A stretch of 40,578 nt of DNA from an uncultured Lachnospiraceae bacterium (GCA_910588865.1 CAJUSJ010000034.1:1-40578); one strand, 5' to 3'; numbered from the stretch's first letter, positions 32,976-40,578 are shown. The notes: generated from the letters alone by a model not told the origin. Numbers and translations are program-made.

Positions 32976-35546
32976 TTACATCCTCGGACCCCGGATCCTG
33001 ACAGGCCCTAAAACTCCTGACGGCTGTATCTCCTGTGCCGCGGAAATCAGATCCATGTGCCTTTTATCTAAAGTGTTAGCTGCTTCAATCCTGAGAACAT
33101 GAGTGCCTTTGGAGACGGAAGTTTCATAGAAAAGAAAGGGCGGGCAGATCCGTGTTCCCAGCTTCCGGCCATCCAGCCACACAACCGCTGTGTCGTAAAC
33201 CTGCCCCAAATCGATCTCAACAGCTCTCTCTTCCTTATCAAGAGTGAAGGAGAGCTCATAGGCAAAGGTACCGCTGTAGTCCGGGTAATGCCCGGCTCCC
33301 GACAGATTGCCAAACCGCTTAAGCATACCCGCGGAAACAAAATCCTTCTTTTCCGGATCATACAGGCTCAGGGCGGCAGGCCCGGTTATGGTTTCCAGAA
33401 GACGGTCATATCCCACCGGTTCCGGAACATTTTCCGCGTTTGCCGCGCCCAGAAGGTACACACAGGACTCATAGGGGTGAAGGTCAATCCTTATCATGGA
33501 ATCGGACACTTTGGCCTGGGTAAGGCTGTCAGACATCAGATTCTGGCAAAGCACCGGCCCTGTCTCCGGAACCCGGACCCTGGTGTGAAGCGGATTGAGC
33601 GGGTCTTCGTTAAACGCCATCATATAGACCATGCCGTCTTTCTCATAGCGGTGGAGCCGCAGATAGGGACAGAAGGCTTCCGTCTCCACAGAGGCATACT
33701 GCCCGGACCTCAGCCAGCCGGCCAGTTCCTCCCGTCTCACACAGTGTACATGTCTCAATGAGGACAGAGAAAGCTCCTGATCACTGTCATAGAGCCCCAG
33801 AGGAAACTCTTCTAAGAAGATCACCGGAAATTCTTCATGAGTTTCTATAAATCCATACAATTCTTTCCCTATATACTGACTGTAGGGGATGACGAGAACC
33901 TTGTACTCCTGGGTGTTGACAGTCAAGGTTTTTCCGTTACACTGGCAGGAAAAGTATTCGTTCCCGCAAAAGACATCAGAAGGAATGATGTCAAAATCAA
34001 TCTGGTTTCGGGTCAGCTCCTTTGTCACCTTGTGAAAGGGCATGTAAGCTCCGGCCCACTCGCTTTCGCCGTGGTACAAAACCGCCACGTCGGTCAGGGT
34101 TCTTCCCCCGGAGAATATAGAACACATCTTGTTGGTATAGTCCATGAGAATTCCGAAAAAGGAAAACTGCGGGTTTTCGCCCCGGGCGTAAAAGTGGGGC
34201 GGACAGTCAGGGTCCGGAAACTCCCCCATGGAAAAAGCGTGGGGGACAAAATAGTTGACTCCCCGCGCCAGAAAATGATCGATGATCCATTTCATCATGG
34301 AAGTCCCCTGGCTCCACCCATAAGCGCCAAACACTTCCCCCACGGCGCGCCCATGCTTTTTAGGATCAATGTGGGCCAGAGAGGATCCCAGCTTCACCAG
34401 TCCATAGTGGAAGAACTCGGAATCCCATCCGCCGCGGAAGGTGGGATGGAAACTCTCGTCCATCCCCGGGATGATCTGGTTTAAGACCACGTCAACCCCA
34501 GCCATATCCTGCCCGTACATGGCCCGGAAGAAATGGCCTGCCCCCACCCCCAGACGGGCGTGAGAATCCCGGTCTTCAATGATATGGCCTATATATTCCA
34601 CCCCATGTCTTTGGCACCAGCCGCCGATCTCCGCGGAAAAGCACTGACTGTACAGGCGGGAACACTCATCCATATACCCATAGCGGACATGAGGGCTGTC
34701 CGGCAGCTCCATCCACAGAGCGGGAAGCTTACACCAAAAATCACTGCCCAGCCTGTCGTTGAGCCGCTGTTCCAGCAGAGGGGACCAGGGAAGGGGCATA
34801 TCCTTCCCTATAGAGCTGTCGTTTTTTACCCCCTTTTCATTGCCGAATCCCGGTTCATCACTGAAAAATCCCGCGATGGTTTTTCCAAACTCGCCTTTAA
34901 AATGGCTGTAATGGGCTTCATACACCGCGTCAATAAGAAGTCGGCAGGAATCCGGGTCAACCATGTTGATGTAATCCGGATTGTAGGAAACCTTCCGGGA
35001 TTCATAAATCAGGAACACCTGCCAGAGCCCTTCGGGAACATCAAAGTAAAGGATTTTATCCCATTTCCCGGGAGAGAGATCCAAAACCCTCTCCCCCTGC
35101 CTGGCCACCACCGCCCGGACCACCGCCGTCTCATCTCCGGGAATTTTTGTAAAGACCCCTGCCTGAAGTCTGGGACCCAACACCTCTACGCGGCGGTGCG
35201 CCAGAACCCTTTTGCCATATCGCGGATTATCTTTGACCGCCCCTCCCGCATAACCTGTAGGGAAATGGCAGTCGTCTAAGATCCACAGCTTCATATCATA
35301 TTTTTTCAGCTCTTGTATGATCAGATCCATGTCTTCCCACCACCGGGGGCCTAAAAAATCCGGGTGGGGCCGGGATTCAACGCACACAGCGCCGATGTTG
35401 GCCTTGTGAATCTGGCTGATATGGATCAGGGTAAACACAAACTGGTGGGCATGTTCAAAAGGCGTTATGGAAAACAGGGCATTTACCAGGGTGAATACAG
35501 ACAAAATGATCACGCTGGGTATAATGCTTTTAAAAGAGTTGGACAC
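32976..35546 (-). CDS. GH106-like glycoside hydrolase with its N-terminus replaced by a PTS EIIC fragment
   Basis: From about residue 42 on, the 856-residue frame is a large glycosidase of the GH106-like (PF17132) group: KANIGAVCVESRPHPDFLG, the WILDDCHFPTGYAGG strand, GFFSDEPGFG with candidate catalytic acids, GGWDSEFFHYG, and a C-terminal galactose-binding-like beta domain. The group includes alpha-L-rhamnosidases; the substrate here is unknown. The first about 41 residues (SFKSIIPSVIILSVFTLVN, then ALFSITPFEHAHQFVFTLI) are instead an internal membrane segment of a PTS lactose/cellobiose-type EIIC. The first 35-40 residues of the glycosidase are missing. The frame opens with GTG inside EIIC sequence and has no Shine-Dalgarno of its own, so expression is doubtful and the gene may be a pseudogene. 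Confidence 0.8.
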   Translation of the reverse strand: MSNSFKSIIPSVIILSVFTLVNALFSITPFEHAHQFVFTLIHISQIHKANIGAVCVESRPHPDFLGPRWWEDMDLIIQELKKYDMKLWILDDCHFPTGYAGGAVKDNPRYGKRVLAHRRVEVLGPRLQAGVFTKIPGDETAVVRAVVARQGERVLDLSPGKWDKILYFDVPEGLWQVFLIYESRKVSYNPDYINMVDPDSCRLLIDAVYEAHYSHFKGEFGKTIAGFFSDEPGFGNEKGVKNDSSIGKDMPLPWSPLLEQRLNDRLGSDFWCKLPALWMELPDSPHVRYGYMDECSRLYSQCFSAEIGGWCQRHGVEYIGHIIEDRDSHARLGVGAGHFFRAMYGQDMAGVDVVLNQIIPGMDESFHPTFRGGWDSEFFHYGLVKLGSSLAHIDPKKHGRAVGEVFGAYGWSQGTSMMKWIIDHFLARGVNYFVPHAFSMGEFPDPDCPPHFYARGENPQFSFFGILMDYTNKMCSIFSGGRTLTDVAVLYHGESEWAGAYMPFHKVTKELTRNQIDFDIIPSDVFCGNEYFSCQCNGKTLTVNTQEYKVLVIPYSQYIGKELYGFIETHEEFPVIFLEEFPLGLYDSDQELSLSSLRHVHCVRREELAGWLRSGQYASVETEAFCPYLRLHRYEKDGMVYMMAFNEDPLNPLHTRVRVPETGPVLCQNLMSDSLTQAKVSDSMIRIDLHPYESCVYLLGAANAENVPEPVGYDRLLETITGPAALSLYDPEKKDFVSAGMLKRFGNLSGAGHYPDYSGTFAYELSFTLDKEERAVEIDLGQVYDTAVVWLDGRKLGTRICPPFLFYETSVSKGTHVLRIEAANTLDKRHMDLISAAQEIQPSGVLGPVRIRGPRM

Positions 35547-35692
35547 AAAATCACCAGCGTGAAGGAACCCATAAAGATAACAGGCATTGCCATAACAAAG
35601 CCTTTGGAGATTCCTTGGAGGATACGGTTATTCTGAATCGCGGTCATGACCTTTAACAGGGCATCCATGTATTTTTGATTTTTTGTATTCAT
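35510..35692 (-). pseudogene. PTS lactose/cellobiose-type EIIC, N-terminal remnant
   Basis: The frame starts with a good ribosome binding site (AAGGAGA) at ATG 35692. It encodes the first about 50 residues of an EIIC membrane subunit: YMDALLKVMTAIQNNRILQG and then GFVMAMPVIFMGSFTLVIL. After this the frame shifts and stops at 35510. A later EIIC segment (VSNSFKSIIPS...) continues in another frame from about 35548 and runs into the glycosidase gene. About 150 residues of a normal EIIC between these parts are missing. The gene therefore carries an internal out-of-frame deletion and a C-terminal truncation. The GH1 phospho-beta-glucosidase gene nearby is the expected partner of such a transporter. 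Confidence 0.75.
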
Positions 35693-35744
35693 ATGAGATT
35701 TCTCCTTTTATGGTCAGGTGCCGGCTTTCCTGTGTGGTAAAACT

Positions 35745-35750
35745 ATTATA
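35745..35750 (-). promoter_or_regulatory. -10 element before the EIIC remnant
   Basis: A perfect TATAAT lies about 53 bases before the ATG, and a TTTTTT sits 17 bases further upstream in place of a -35. The poor -35 fits activation by the divergent AraC-type regulator. The palindrome GATATCCGATAT overlaps the region. Confidence 0.45.
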
Positions 35751-35873
35751 TCGGATATCATAAGATTAAAAAATGCTATATTTTAACAAAATATCTATCA
35801 ATAATTAATCTCATGTGGTAGAATAGAAAATGTAAACACCGCCATGAATGAAACAGGAAGGCAAGGGACAGAT

Positions 35874-36878
35874 ATGACAGACCAGGAGTTCGAGCAGATC
35901 CTGTGGACCCACACGGCCAGCGAGGAAGCGTACCTGAAAAATATCAAGAAGGAGCTTCATCTTGAGACCAGGGAAGAGATCCGGGAACATATGGATTGGC
36001 TCAGGGAGAAAAAGATAAACCGATTTTTTACCACAGGCAGAATGCATTTTTCCGGCAGAGTATATTTTAAAAGGCATTCCAGATTTAATCATGTCATGCC
36101 CCACTGTCACAAATATATTGAGATGCAGTACATTTATTCCGGAGAATTCCACCAGTCGGTCAACGGGGAGACCATGGTGCTTAAAAAAGGGGATGTATGC
36201 ATCCTGGATCCCCAGACCATCCACGACAACCAGATGGCCGGGGAGGATGATATTATCCTGGTATTTGCCATGAATACGGATGTGTTCAACAACACGTTTT
36301 TTGAGTCCCTTGAGATCAACAACGCCATCTCCCATTTTCTGATCCGGTGCCTCTATGAGGAGCGGAAAAATAAAGCCTACATGTTTTTTGAGACAGCGGA
36401 GCATCCCCAGGTGAGAAATATCTTTCGGGAGCTGTCAAAGGAGCTGACCGAACCTGGGATCGGCTCCGACACCATCATTGAAAGCTGTCTTCTGATCCTG
36501 TTTACCTGCCTTCTGCGGATCTACGGAGATAAAAACCATACCATGCAGAAAATAGATGAGGACTACAAAGAACGGGCTTCCCTGATCCGGTATATCAAAA
36601 GCCATTATCTGGATATCAGCCTGGAAAAGATGGCCGGCGAATTCGGGTTCCATCCCAACTATTTTTGCAAATACATAAAGAAGATCACCGGATACGGCTT
36701 TAAGGATTTGGTGGCAGAAGAACGCCTGAAACAGGCAGGCACTCTGCTCCTGGAGACAGGGCTGTCCGCGGAAGAGGTGGCGGCAAGCTGCGGGTTCAGC
36801 AATCAGAATACGTTTTACAGGAAATTTAAGGAAAAATACAGGTGTACTCCAAAAGAGTTCCGGAACCAGAGAATATAG
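35874..36878 (+). CDS. AraC-family transcriptional regulator with cupin sensor domain
   Basis: The 334-residue protein has an N-terminal cupin-like sugar-sensing part (HSRFNHVMPHCHKYIEMQYI, then GDVCILDPQTIHDNQ) and a C-terminal pair of AraC helix-turn-helix motifs (DISLEKMAGEFGFHPNYFCK and SAEEVAASCGFSNQNTFYRK). It is transcribed away from the PTS/glycosidase unit, the usual position of a dedicated activator of that unit. I prefer ATG 35874, which has AAGGGA upstream, over ATG 35844, which has none. Since its apparent target operon is broken, it may now be an orphan, unless it also controls the GH1 gene. Confidence 0.9.
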   Translation: MTDQEFEQILWTHTASEEAYLKNIKKELHLETREEIREHMDWLREKKINRFFTTGRMHFSGRVYFKRHSRFNHVMPHCHKYIEMQYIYSGEFHQSVNGETMVLKKGDVCILDPQTIHDNQMAGEDDIILVFAMNTDVFNNTFFESLEINNAISHFLIRCLYEERKNKAYMFFETAEHPQVRNIFRELSKELTEPGIGSDTIIESCLLILFTCLLRIYGDKNHTMQKIDEDYKERASLIRYIKSHYLDISLEKMAGEFGFHPNYFCKYIKKITGYGFKDLVAEERLKQAGTLLLETGLSAEEVAASCGFSNQNTFYRKFKEKYRCTPKEFRNQRI

Positions 36879-36936
36879 AGGAGCAGTCCCACAATGAGCT
36901 GGTCCCACAATTTTCACAGAAAGGCGGATCCTACAT

Positions 36937-37488
36937 ATGATTCTTCGGGAACATTATGTTATAGAAGGAGCTTTTTATGAAAGCGCCCTCAGATACGCGG
37001 AATTATCCAAAGAGTTTACCTCCAAGCGCCACGATTTCCACCCCGGCGGACTGGCCAACAAGAAGATTAAAATGTTTGAGGGCAAGTTGGGAGAAAAAGC
37101 CGTGGAAATGTTTTTCATTGATAACAAGATCCCCTACATAGCGGATCGCACCCCCTATTATGAGCGGGACCGTTATGATTTTCTCCTCCAAAATAATAAG
37201 GAACAGCTGCTGGTAGATGTGAAGACCCGGACAGAGAACTTTCATGTCCGGACTTTAGAGATGGTGGAGCAGGCCAATTCCTGTCCAAAGGATATCTATA
37301 TCTCTGTCCGCCTGTTCCGCGAAACCAACACCGTGACGATATTGGGATGGTTCCACAGGCAGGATATGCTTGGGAAAAATCAGATTGAAAATCAAGGATA
37401 CCTGGATAATTATGTCATGTATGACAGGGATCTTCGGTCAATGGAGGAATTGTATTCTTCTGTGCTGAGACGGTTTAAGAAATTGTAA
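36937..37488 (+). CDS. Stand-alone PD-(D/E)XK nuclease-like protein
   Basis: I do not recognise a named family for this 183-residue protein. It has the complete pattern of a PD-(D/E)XK nuclease: helix with Glu (FEGKLGEKAVE, Glu53/57), Asp81 (RDRYDFLL) at the start of a strand, and LLVDVKT with Asp94 and Lys96 on the next. There is no cysteine cluster of a Cas4 protein, no HTH and no fused motor. GGCGG lies upstream of the ATG, and the gene follows the AraC gene by 58 bases on the same strand, so it may be co-transcribed. It could be a DNA-end or Holliday-junction-processing enzyme or a defence nuclease; context does not decide. Confidence 0.65.
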   Translation: MILREHYVIEGAFYESALRYAELSKEFTSKRHDFHPGGLANKKIKMFEGKLGEKAVEMFFIDNKIPYIADRTPYYERDRYDFLLQNNKEQLLVDVKTRTENFHVRTLEMVEQANSCPKDIYISVRLFRETNTVTILGWFHRQDMLGKNQIENQGYLDNYVMYDRDLRSMEELYSSVLRRFKKL

Positions 37489-37496
37489 GGCTAAAA

Positions 37497-37547
37497 ATCC
37501 CACAGTACAGCGGCATGGGTAAAATTCCCGTTCCTGTACCGTGGGAT
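37497..37547. terminator. Bidirectional terminator between the nuclease-like and GH1 genes
   Basis: ATCCCAC and GTGGGAT (37497-37503 and 37541-37547) plus GTACAG/CTGTAC and GGG/CCC parts form a long stem. On the minus strand it ends in TTTTTAG; on the plus strand it is followed by a weaker T-rich stretch. The two genes converge on it. Confidence 0.8.
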
Positions 37548-37574
37548 CGCCTTATTTCATAAAAGCCAGATCAA

Positions 37575-39011
37575 TTATTCTAAGTCCTCCCCATTGCTGG
37601 CCACAACCTTCTTATACCAGTAGTAAGAATCTTTCTTGCTTCTCGCCAAGGTTCCATTGCCCTCATTGTCCCTGTCCACATAGATAAATCCATAGCGCTT
37701 CTTCATCTCACCTGTTGTAAAGGACACACAGTCAATACAGCCCCAGGGAGTATAGCCCATAAGCTCCACGCCGTCTTCCTCAACCGCTTTTTTCATCTCT
37801 TTAATATGGGCTCTCAAATAATCAATCCGGTATGGATCATGGCAGGAACCGTCTTCTTCTTTCACATCAATCGCGCCAAATCCATTTTCAACAATAAACA
37901 ATGGTTTTTCATATCTCTCATAAAATGTATTCAGCGCATAGCGCAGTCCCTCGGGGTCAATGGCCCAGCCCCAGTCAGACTCTTTAATAAACGGATTCTT
38001 TACCGAATGCTCACTGGAGCCATCCAGCGCCTTTGACACATCATTGTGGACCGTGGAGTCCACGCAATTGGTCATATAATAGGAGAAGCCGATATAATCA
38101 ACGGTTCCCTCAGCCAAAGCCTTTTTATCCTCCTCAGTAATGTCCAGGTTAAATCCTTTTCTCTCAAACATCTTCAAGGTATAGGCAGGATAATGTCCCC
38201 GGCACTGTACGTCACAGAAGAACCAGCGGTCGTGCATCTGCCGCACAGACAGGACCATGTCAGAGGGACGGCATGAATAGGGGTAGATGGGTACCATGGC
38301 GATCATATTGCCGATCTTAAAATCAGGATTGATCTCATGTCCGATCTTCACCGCCAGCGCGCTTGCCACCAGCTCATAATGGCCGCACTGATACATGGCC
38401 TCCTCCGGGTTGGGATAATTGCCGAAATGAGCGCCGCTGTTGGTCCAACCGAAAATGTCATTTTTATAATTCATCTGGTTGTTGATCTCATTAAAGGTCA
38501 TCCAGTATTTCACCTTGTTCTTATAACGCTTAAAGCAGGCTGTGGCAAACTTCACAAAGAAATCAATGGTCTTTCTGTTCATGAATCCGCCGTACTCTTT
38601 TGCCAGATGGTAAGGCATCTCAAAATGGGACAATGTAATGACAGGTTCAATGCCGTATTTCAGCAGCTCGTCAAAGACATCATCATAGAATCGCAGCCCC
38701 TCCTCATTGGGCTCCGCCTCATCACCCTTGGGGAAGATCCGGGTCCACGCGATGGAAGTCCTAAAGCACTTAAAGCCCAGATCAGCAAACATAGCAATGT
38801 CTTCTTTGTAATGTCCATAAAAATCAATGCCGACATGGTTGGGATAATACTTCCCTTCCTCCACACCATCGGTGATCACACGGGGAACGCCGTGAGCGCC
38901 GGCGGTCATCACGTCGGCTACACTGTAGCCCTTAGAGGTATTTAACACCCCGCCCTCAAATTGGTGAGCAGCTAATGCGCCGCCCCATAAAAAATCTTTA
39001 CTTAATGCCAT
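37575..39011 (-). CDS. 6-phospho-beta-glucosidase (GH1)
   Basis: The 478-residue TIM-barrel enzyme splits phosphorylated beta-glucosides such as cellobiose-6-phosphate made by PTS import. Seen are the N-terminal FLWGGALAAHQFEGG, the acid/base motif MTFNEIN (Glu near residue 176) and the nucleophile motif FIVENGFG (Glu near residue 377). RSKKDSYYWYKKVV near the C-terminus contains the Ser-Lys-Tyr phosphate-binding pattern that separates phospho- from plain beta-glucosidases. AAGGAGG precedes the ATG. The matching transporter gene nearby (35510-35692) is broken, so the enzyme must rely on another EIIC. Confidence 0.95.
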   Translation of the reverse strand: MALSKDFLWGGALAAHQFEGGVLNTSKGYSVADVMTAGAHGVPRVITDGVEEGKYYPNHVGIDFYGHYKEDIAMFADLGFKCFRTSIAWTRIFPKGDEAEPNEEGLRFYDDVFDELLKYGIEPVITLSHFEMPYHLAKEYGGFMNRKTIDFFVKFATACFKRYKNKVKYWMTFNEINNQMNYKNDIFGWTNSGAHFGNYPNPEEAMYQCGHYELVASALAVKIGHEINPDFKIGNMIAMVPIYPYSCRPSDMVLSVRQMHDRWFFCDVQCRGHYPAYTLKMFERKGFNLDITEEDKKALAEGTVDYIGFSYYMTNCVDSTVHNDVSKALDGSSEHSVKNPFIKESDWGWAIDPEGLRYALNTFYERYEKPLFIVENGFGAIDVKEEDGSCHDPYRIDYLRAHIKEMKKAVEEDGVELMGYTPWGCIDCVSFTTGEMKKRYGFIYVDRDNEGNGTLARSKKDSYYWYKKVVASNGEDLE

Positions 39012-39096
39012 ACTACCCCTCCTTATCTTTTAGACGTGGAAAATCCCGTCATTACTTCTTATAGTACATCAAAATAGCTGTAATTGCCAGCACAAT

Positions 39097-39471
39097 TTAC
39101 TTTCTTTTTATATCCCCCGCCATCTCCTCCAGCAGCATCTCCTGATACCCTGCCCGCTTTTGTTCCCGGATCTTCCGCGCCGTATTTTTAAGCACGGGGT
39201 TGGTCAGATTCTTCATCATCTCCAGCCTCCGCTCTGACACCTGCTCCTGGGACAGGGCCTTCTCATAGTCATCCCCGCTCATCCGCCAGATGTGGACCCG
39301 CCCCGGGAAACTGTCCAGGATCCTCTGGGCGATGTCAAGGCCCTCCGGATCCATATCCCCGGCATACCTGAAGGAAACCCTCTCATCTCTTTCCATAGAA
39401 CATACTCTGGATACGTTTATAATACCGATCAATCTCAACAAGAAGCGATAAAAACTTTCTGAGGAACTCAT
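39097..39471 (-). pseudogene. C-terminal remnant of a DUF2399 / Wadjet JetD-like gene
   Basis: The fragment reads FRYAGDMDPEGLDIAQRIL, then LTNPVLKNTARKIREQKRAG and YQEMLLEEMAGDI. The GDxDPEGLxIA motif and the YQE end are typical of the TOPRIM-like C-terminal domain of DUF2399 (TIGR02679) proteins, the JetD component of type III Wadjet plasmid-defence systems. Recognisable homology starts only near 39396; the upstream about 25 codons read directly into the last CRISPR repeat and look unrelated. A complete protein would have about 400 residues, and no jetA, jetB or jetC gene is in the window. It is therefore a dead stub. Assignment to Wadjet rests on the motif only. Confidence 0.6.
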
Positions 39472-40384
39472 TTTCAATCCACAAGGCCCTCGCGGGCCTC
39501 GACCTTAACAAAATCGTAGTAACCTAATATTCAGAGTATTTCAATCCACAAGGCCCTTGCGGGCCTCGACGTTGCGATCCGCCTTCCTTTCATGGGACGC
39601 CCTGGACATTTCAATCCACAAGGCCCTCGCGGGCCTCGACGCAAAAGGCGCAGCCTATGACGACGCGATCCTGGTATTTCAATCCACAAGGCCCTCGCGG
39701 GCCTCGACTCCGTAAAGAACTGCCTGGAGCTGTACTTTTTATTATTTCAATCCACAAGGCCCTCGCGGGCCTCGACTGATAGGGTGGGTCTGGGTGGATC
39801 CACCCCGATAATTTCAATCCACAAGGCCCTCGCAGGCCTCGACGTACTGGCGGTGTCAGCAACCTTAACCACCTTCCTATTTCAATCCACAAGGCCCTCG
39901 CGGGCCTCGACCTCTGTGGTGCTCCAGAAACCCCGCCTTCAGCTGTATTTCAATCCACAAGGCCCTCACGGGCCTCGACAGGCCTTGAGGATGGAGATTT
40001 GCAAGCGCAGCGAGCATTTCAATCCACAAGGCCCTCACGGGCCTCGACTCAGCGACAACTGCGGAAGACTGCTAGAAGGGAGAATTTCAATCCACAAGGC
40101 CCTCACGGGCCTCGACTCTATTATAGTATTAAGTTTGGTCTTATCATCTATTTCAATCCACAAGGCCCTCGCGGGCCTCGACGAATAATGCCAAGGACGG
40201 CGCTTACCTTCTCAATATTTCAATCCACAAGGCCCTCACGGGCCTCGACGTCCCTCAAAAAATAGGCTCCCAATGTCTTTATAATTTCAATCCACAAGGC
40301 CCTCACGGGCCTCGACTCAGCGACAACTGCGGAAGACTGCTAGAAGGGAGAATTTCAATCCACAAGGCCCTCACGGGCCTCGAC
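39471..40384 (-). CRISPR. Type I-C-like CRISPR array, 14 complete repeats
   Basis: Fourteen 33-bp repeats start at 39471, 39538, 39608, 39676, 39744, 39811, 39879, 39947, 40016, 40084, 40150, 40217, 40284 and 40352. Spacers are 33-37 bp. Read on the minus strand the repeat begins GTCGAGGCCC, contains the hairpin AGGCCC-GYGA-GGGCCT and ends GTGGATTGAAAT, the form of type I-C repeats. This gives transcription from right to left. The repeat at 39471 has a changed last base (minus strand), fitting a trailer-end repeat. Variants are at 39551-39570 (GCAA loop), in the sixth repeat, and G/A at the loop. Spacers 9 (40049-40083) and 13 (40317-40351) are identical. A fifteenth repeat begins at 40419 and is cut after five bases. 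No cas genes are seen. Confidence 0.98.
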
Positions 40385-40481
40385 AGAAGTTTGGAGTCTC
40401 CATAAGCGGAACATGGATATTTCGTAAGCGTCAAATAAGAACGTGTAGTGAAATATATGGCGTTCTCCTGTAAAATCAGGG

Positions 40482-40515
40482 TTAGAGTTTTTAGGGTTCA
40501 CTCCAAAAACTCTAA
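40482..40515 (+). terminator. Perfect 11-bp hairpin in the IS leader
   Basis: TTAGAGTTTTT (40482-40492) and AAAAACTCTAA (40505-40515) pair perfectly over a 12-base loop, 16 bases before the Shine-Dalgarno AAAGGAG. It may block transcripts entering from outside the element, as in other insertion sequences. Confidence 0.5.
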
Positions 40516-40537
40516 ATCCAGATAAAGGAGAATACCC

Positions 40538-40578
40538 ATGGACATTTCCACTTTGACTCCGGATAAACAGGTAAAACT
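40538..40578 (+). CDS. Start of a probable IS66-type accessory or transposase gene (partial)
   Basis: ATG at 40538 has AAAGGAG seven bases upstream. Only MDISTLTPDKQVK is visible before the window ends. The position after an IS66-like terminus suggests the first small gene (TnpA-type) of such an element, but 13 residues do not prove it. Confidence 0.45.
   Translation, partial: MDISTLTPDKQVK

Larger units (their letters stand above)
40424..40578 (+). mobile_element. Left end of an IS66-type insertion sequence inside a CRISPR repeat
   Basis: GTAAGCG at 40424-40430 matches the terminal sequence typical of IS66-family elements. It directly follows ATTTC, the first five bases of what would be the fifteenth CRISPR repeat (plus-strand sense). 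A leader with a perfect hairpin and a ribosome binding site leads into an open frame at 40538 that leaves the window. The other end, and thus the expected 8-bp target duplication, is outside the window. Confidence 0.65.

Noticed and set aside
36937..37488. Cas4-like adaptation nuclease near the CRISPR array
   Set aside because: The PD-(D/E)XK core is present, but the cysteines of the Cas4 Fe-S cluster are missing and the gene is separated from the array by a GH1 gene.
39611..40265. Open frames with repeated peptides in the CRISPR region
   Set aside because: They are translations of CRISPR repeats and spacers.
1..40578. tRNA or rRNA genes and integrase attachment sites
   Set aside because: None could be recognised on either strand.

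Overview
The window looks like chromosomal DNA of a Gram-positive gut anaerobe of the Clostridia, most likely Lachnospiraceae (Hungatella/Enterocloster-like). The reasons are strong AGGAGG-type ribosome binding sites, moderate GC, an ABC sugar importer without its own ATPase, choline-binding-type wall repeats, a PTS/GH1 pair and a type I-C-like CRISPR repeat. The genus is inference.

Left end (1-6.9 kb): a type I restriction-modification operon on the minus strand (hsdS running off the edge, hsdM, and a frameshifted HTH regulator gene behind a clear sigma-A promoter). Next come a 134-bp MITE-like element with an 8-bp target duplication, a small AT-rich membrane protein, a decayed IS1595-type transposase, an ATC-hydrolase-family gene, and a two-gene alkylation-repair operon (an Ogt-Nudix fusion and tag).

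Centre (6.9-26.3 kb): a glycosaminoglycan-type utilization locus. A 2687-residue secreted, wall-binding family 8 polysaccharide lyase carries three extra copies of its own beta-sandwich domain. Upstream of it on the same strand lies an operon running from a LacI regulator through a solute-binding lipoprotein, two permeases, an enolase-superfamily enzyme, a Cys-type sulfatase, a heparinase II/III-like lyase and a GH88 unsaturated glucuronyl hydrolase. The logic is cleavage outside, import of sulfated unsaturated oligosaccharides, then desulfation and hydrolysis inside. A 56-codon stub of a Gfo/Idh/MocA-type oxidoreductase remains between sulfatase and lyase.

Right-centre (26.3-39 kb): a SWIM-SNF2 ATPase and a Bcp peroxiredoxin; then a three-gene operon of a CCG-type Fe-S protein, an OLD/AAA15-like ATPase and a small PD-(D/E)XK-like protein, the last two being a candidate undescribed defence pair. 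Next is a rearranged PTS/glycosidase region in which a doubly deleted EIIC gene is fused to a GH106-like glycosidase, a divergent AraC regulator, a stand-alone PD-(D/E)XK protein and a GH1 phospho-beta-glucosidase.

Right end (39-40.6 kb): the C-terminal remnant of a DUF2399/Wadjet JetD-like gene abuts the trailer end of a type I-C-like CRISPR array of 14 complete repeats. A 15th repeat is cut after five bases by the end of an IS66-type insertion sequence. One spacer is present twice, and every repeat variant keeps a GNRA-type hairpin loop. No cas genes lie in the window.

Several loci are broken or scarred (HTH gene, Gfo/Idh stub, EIIC/GH fusion, JetD remnant, interrupted CRISPR), so this chromosome segment has undergone recent accessory-gene decay.
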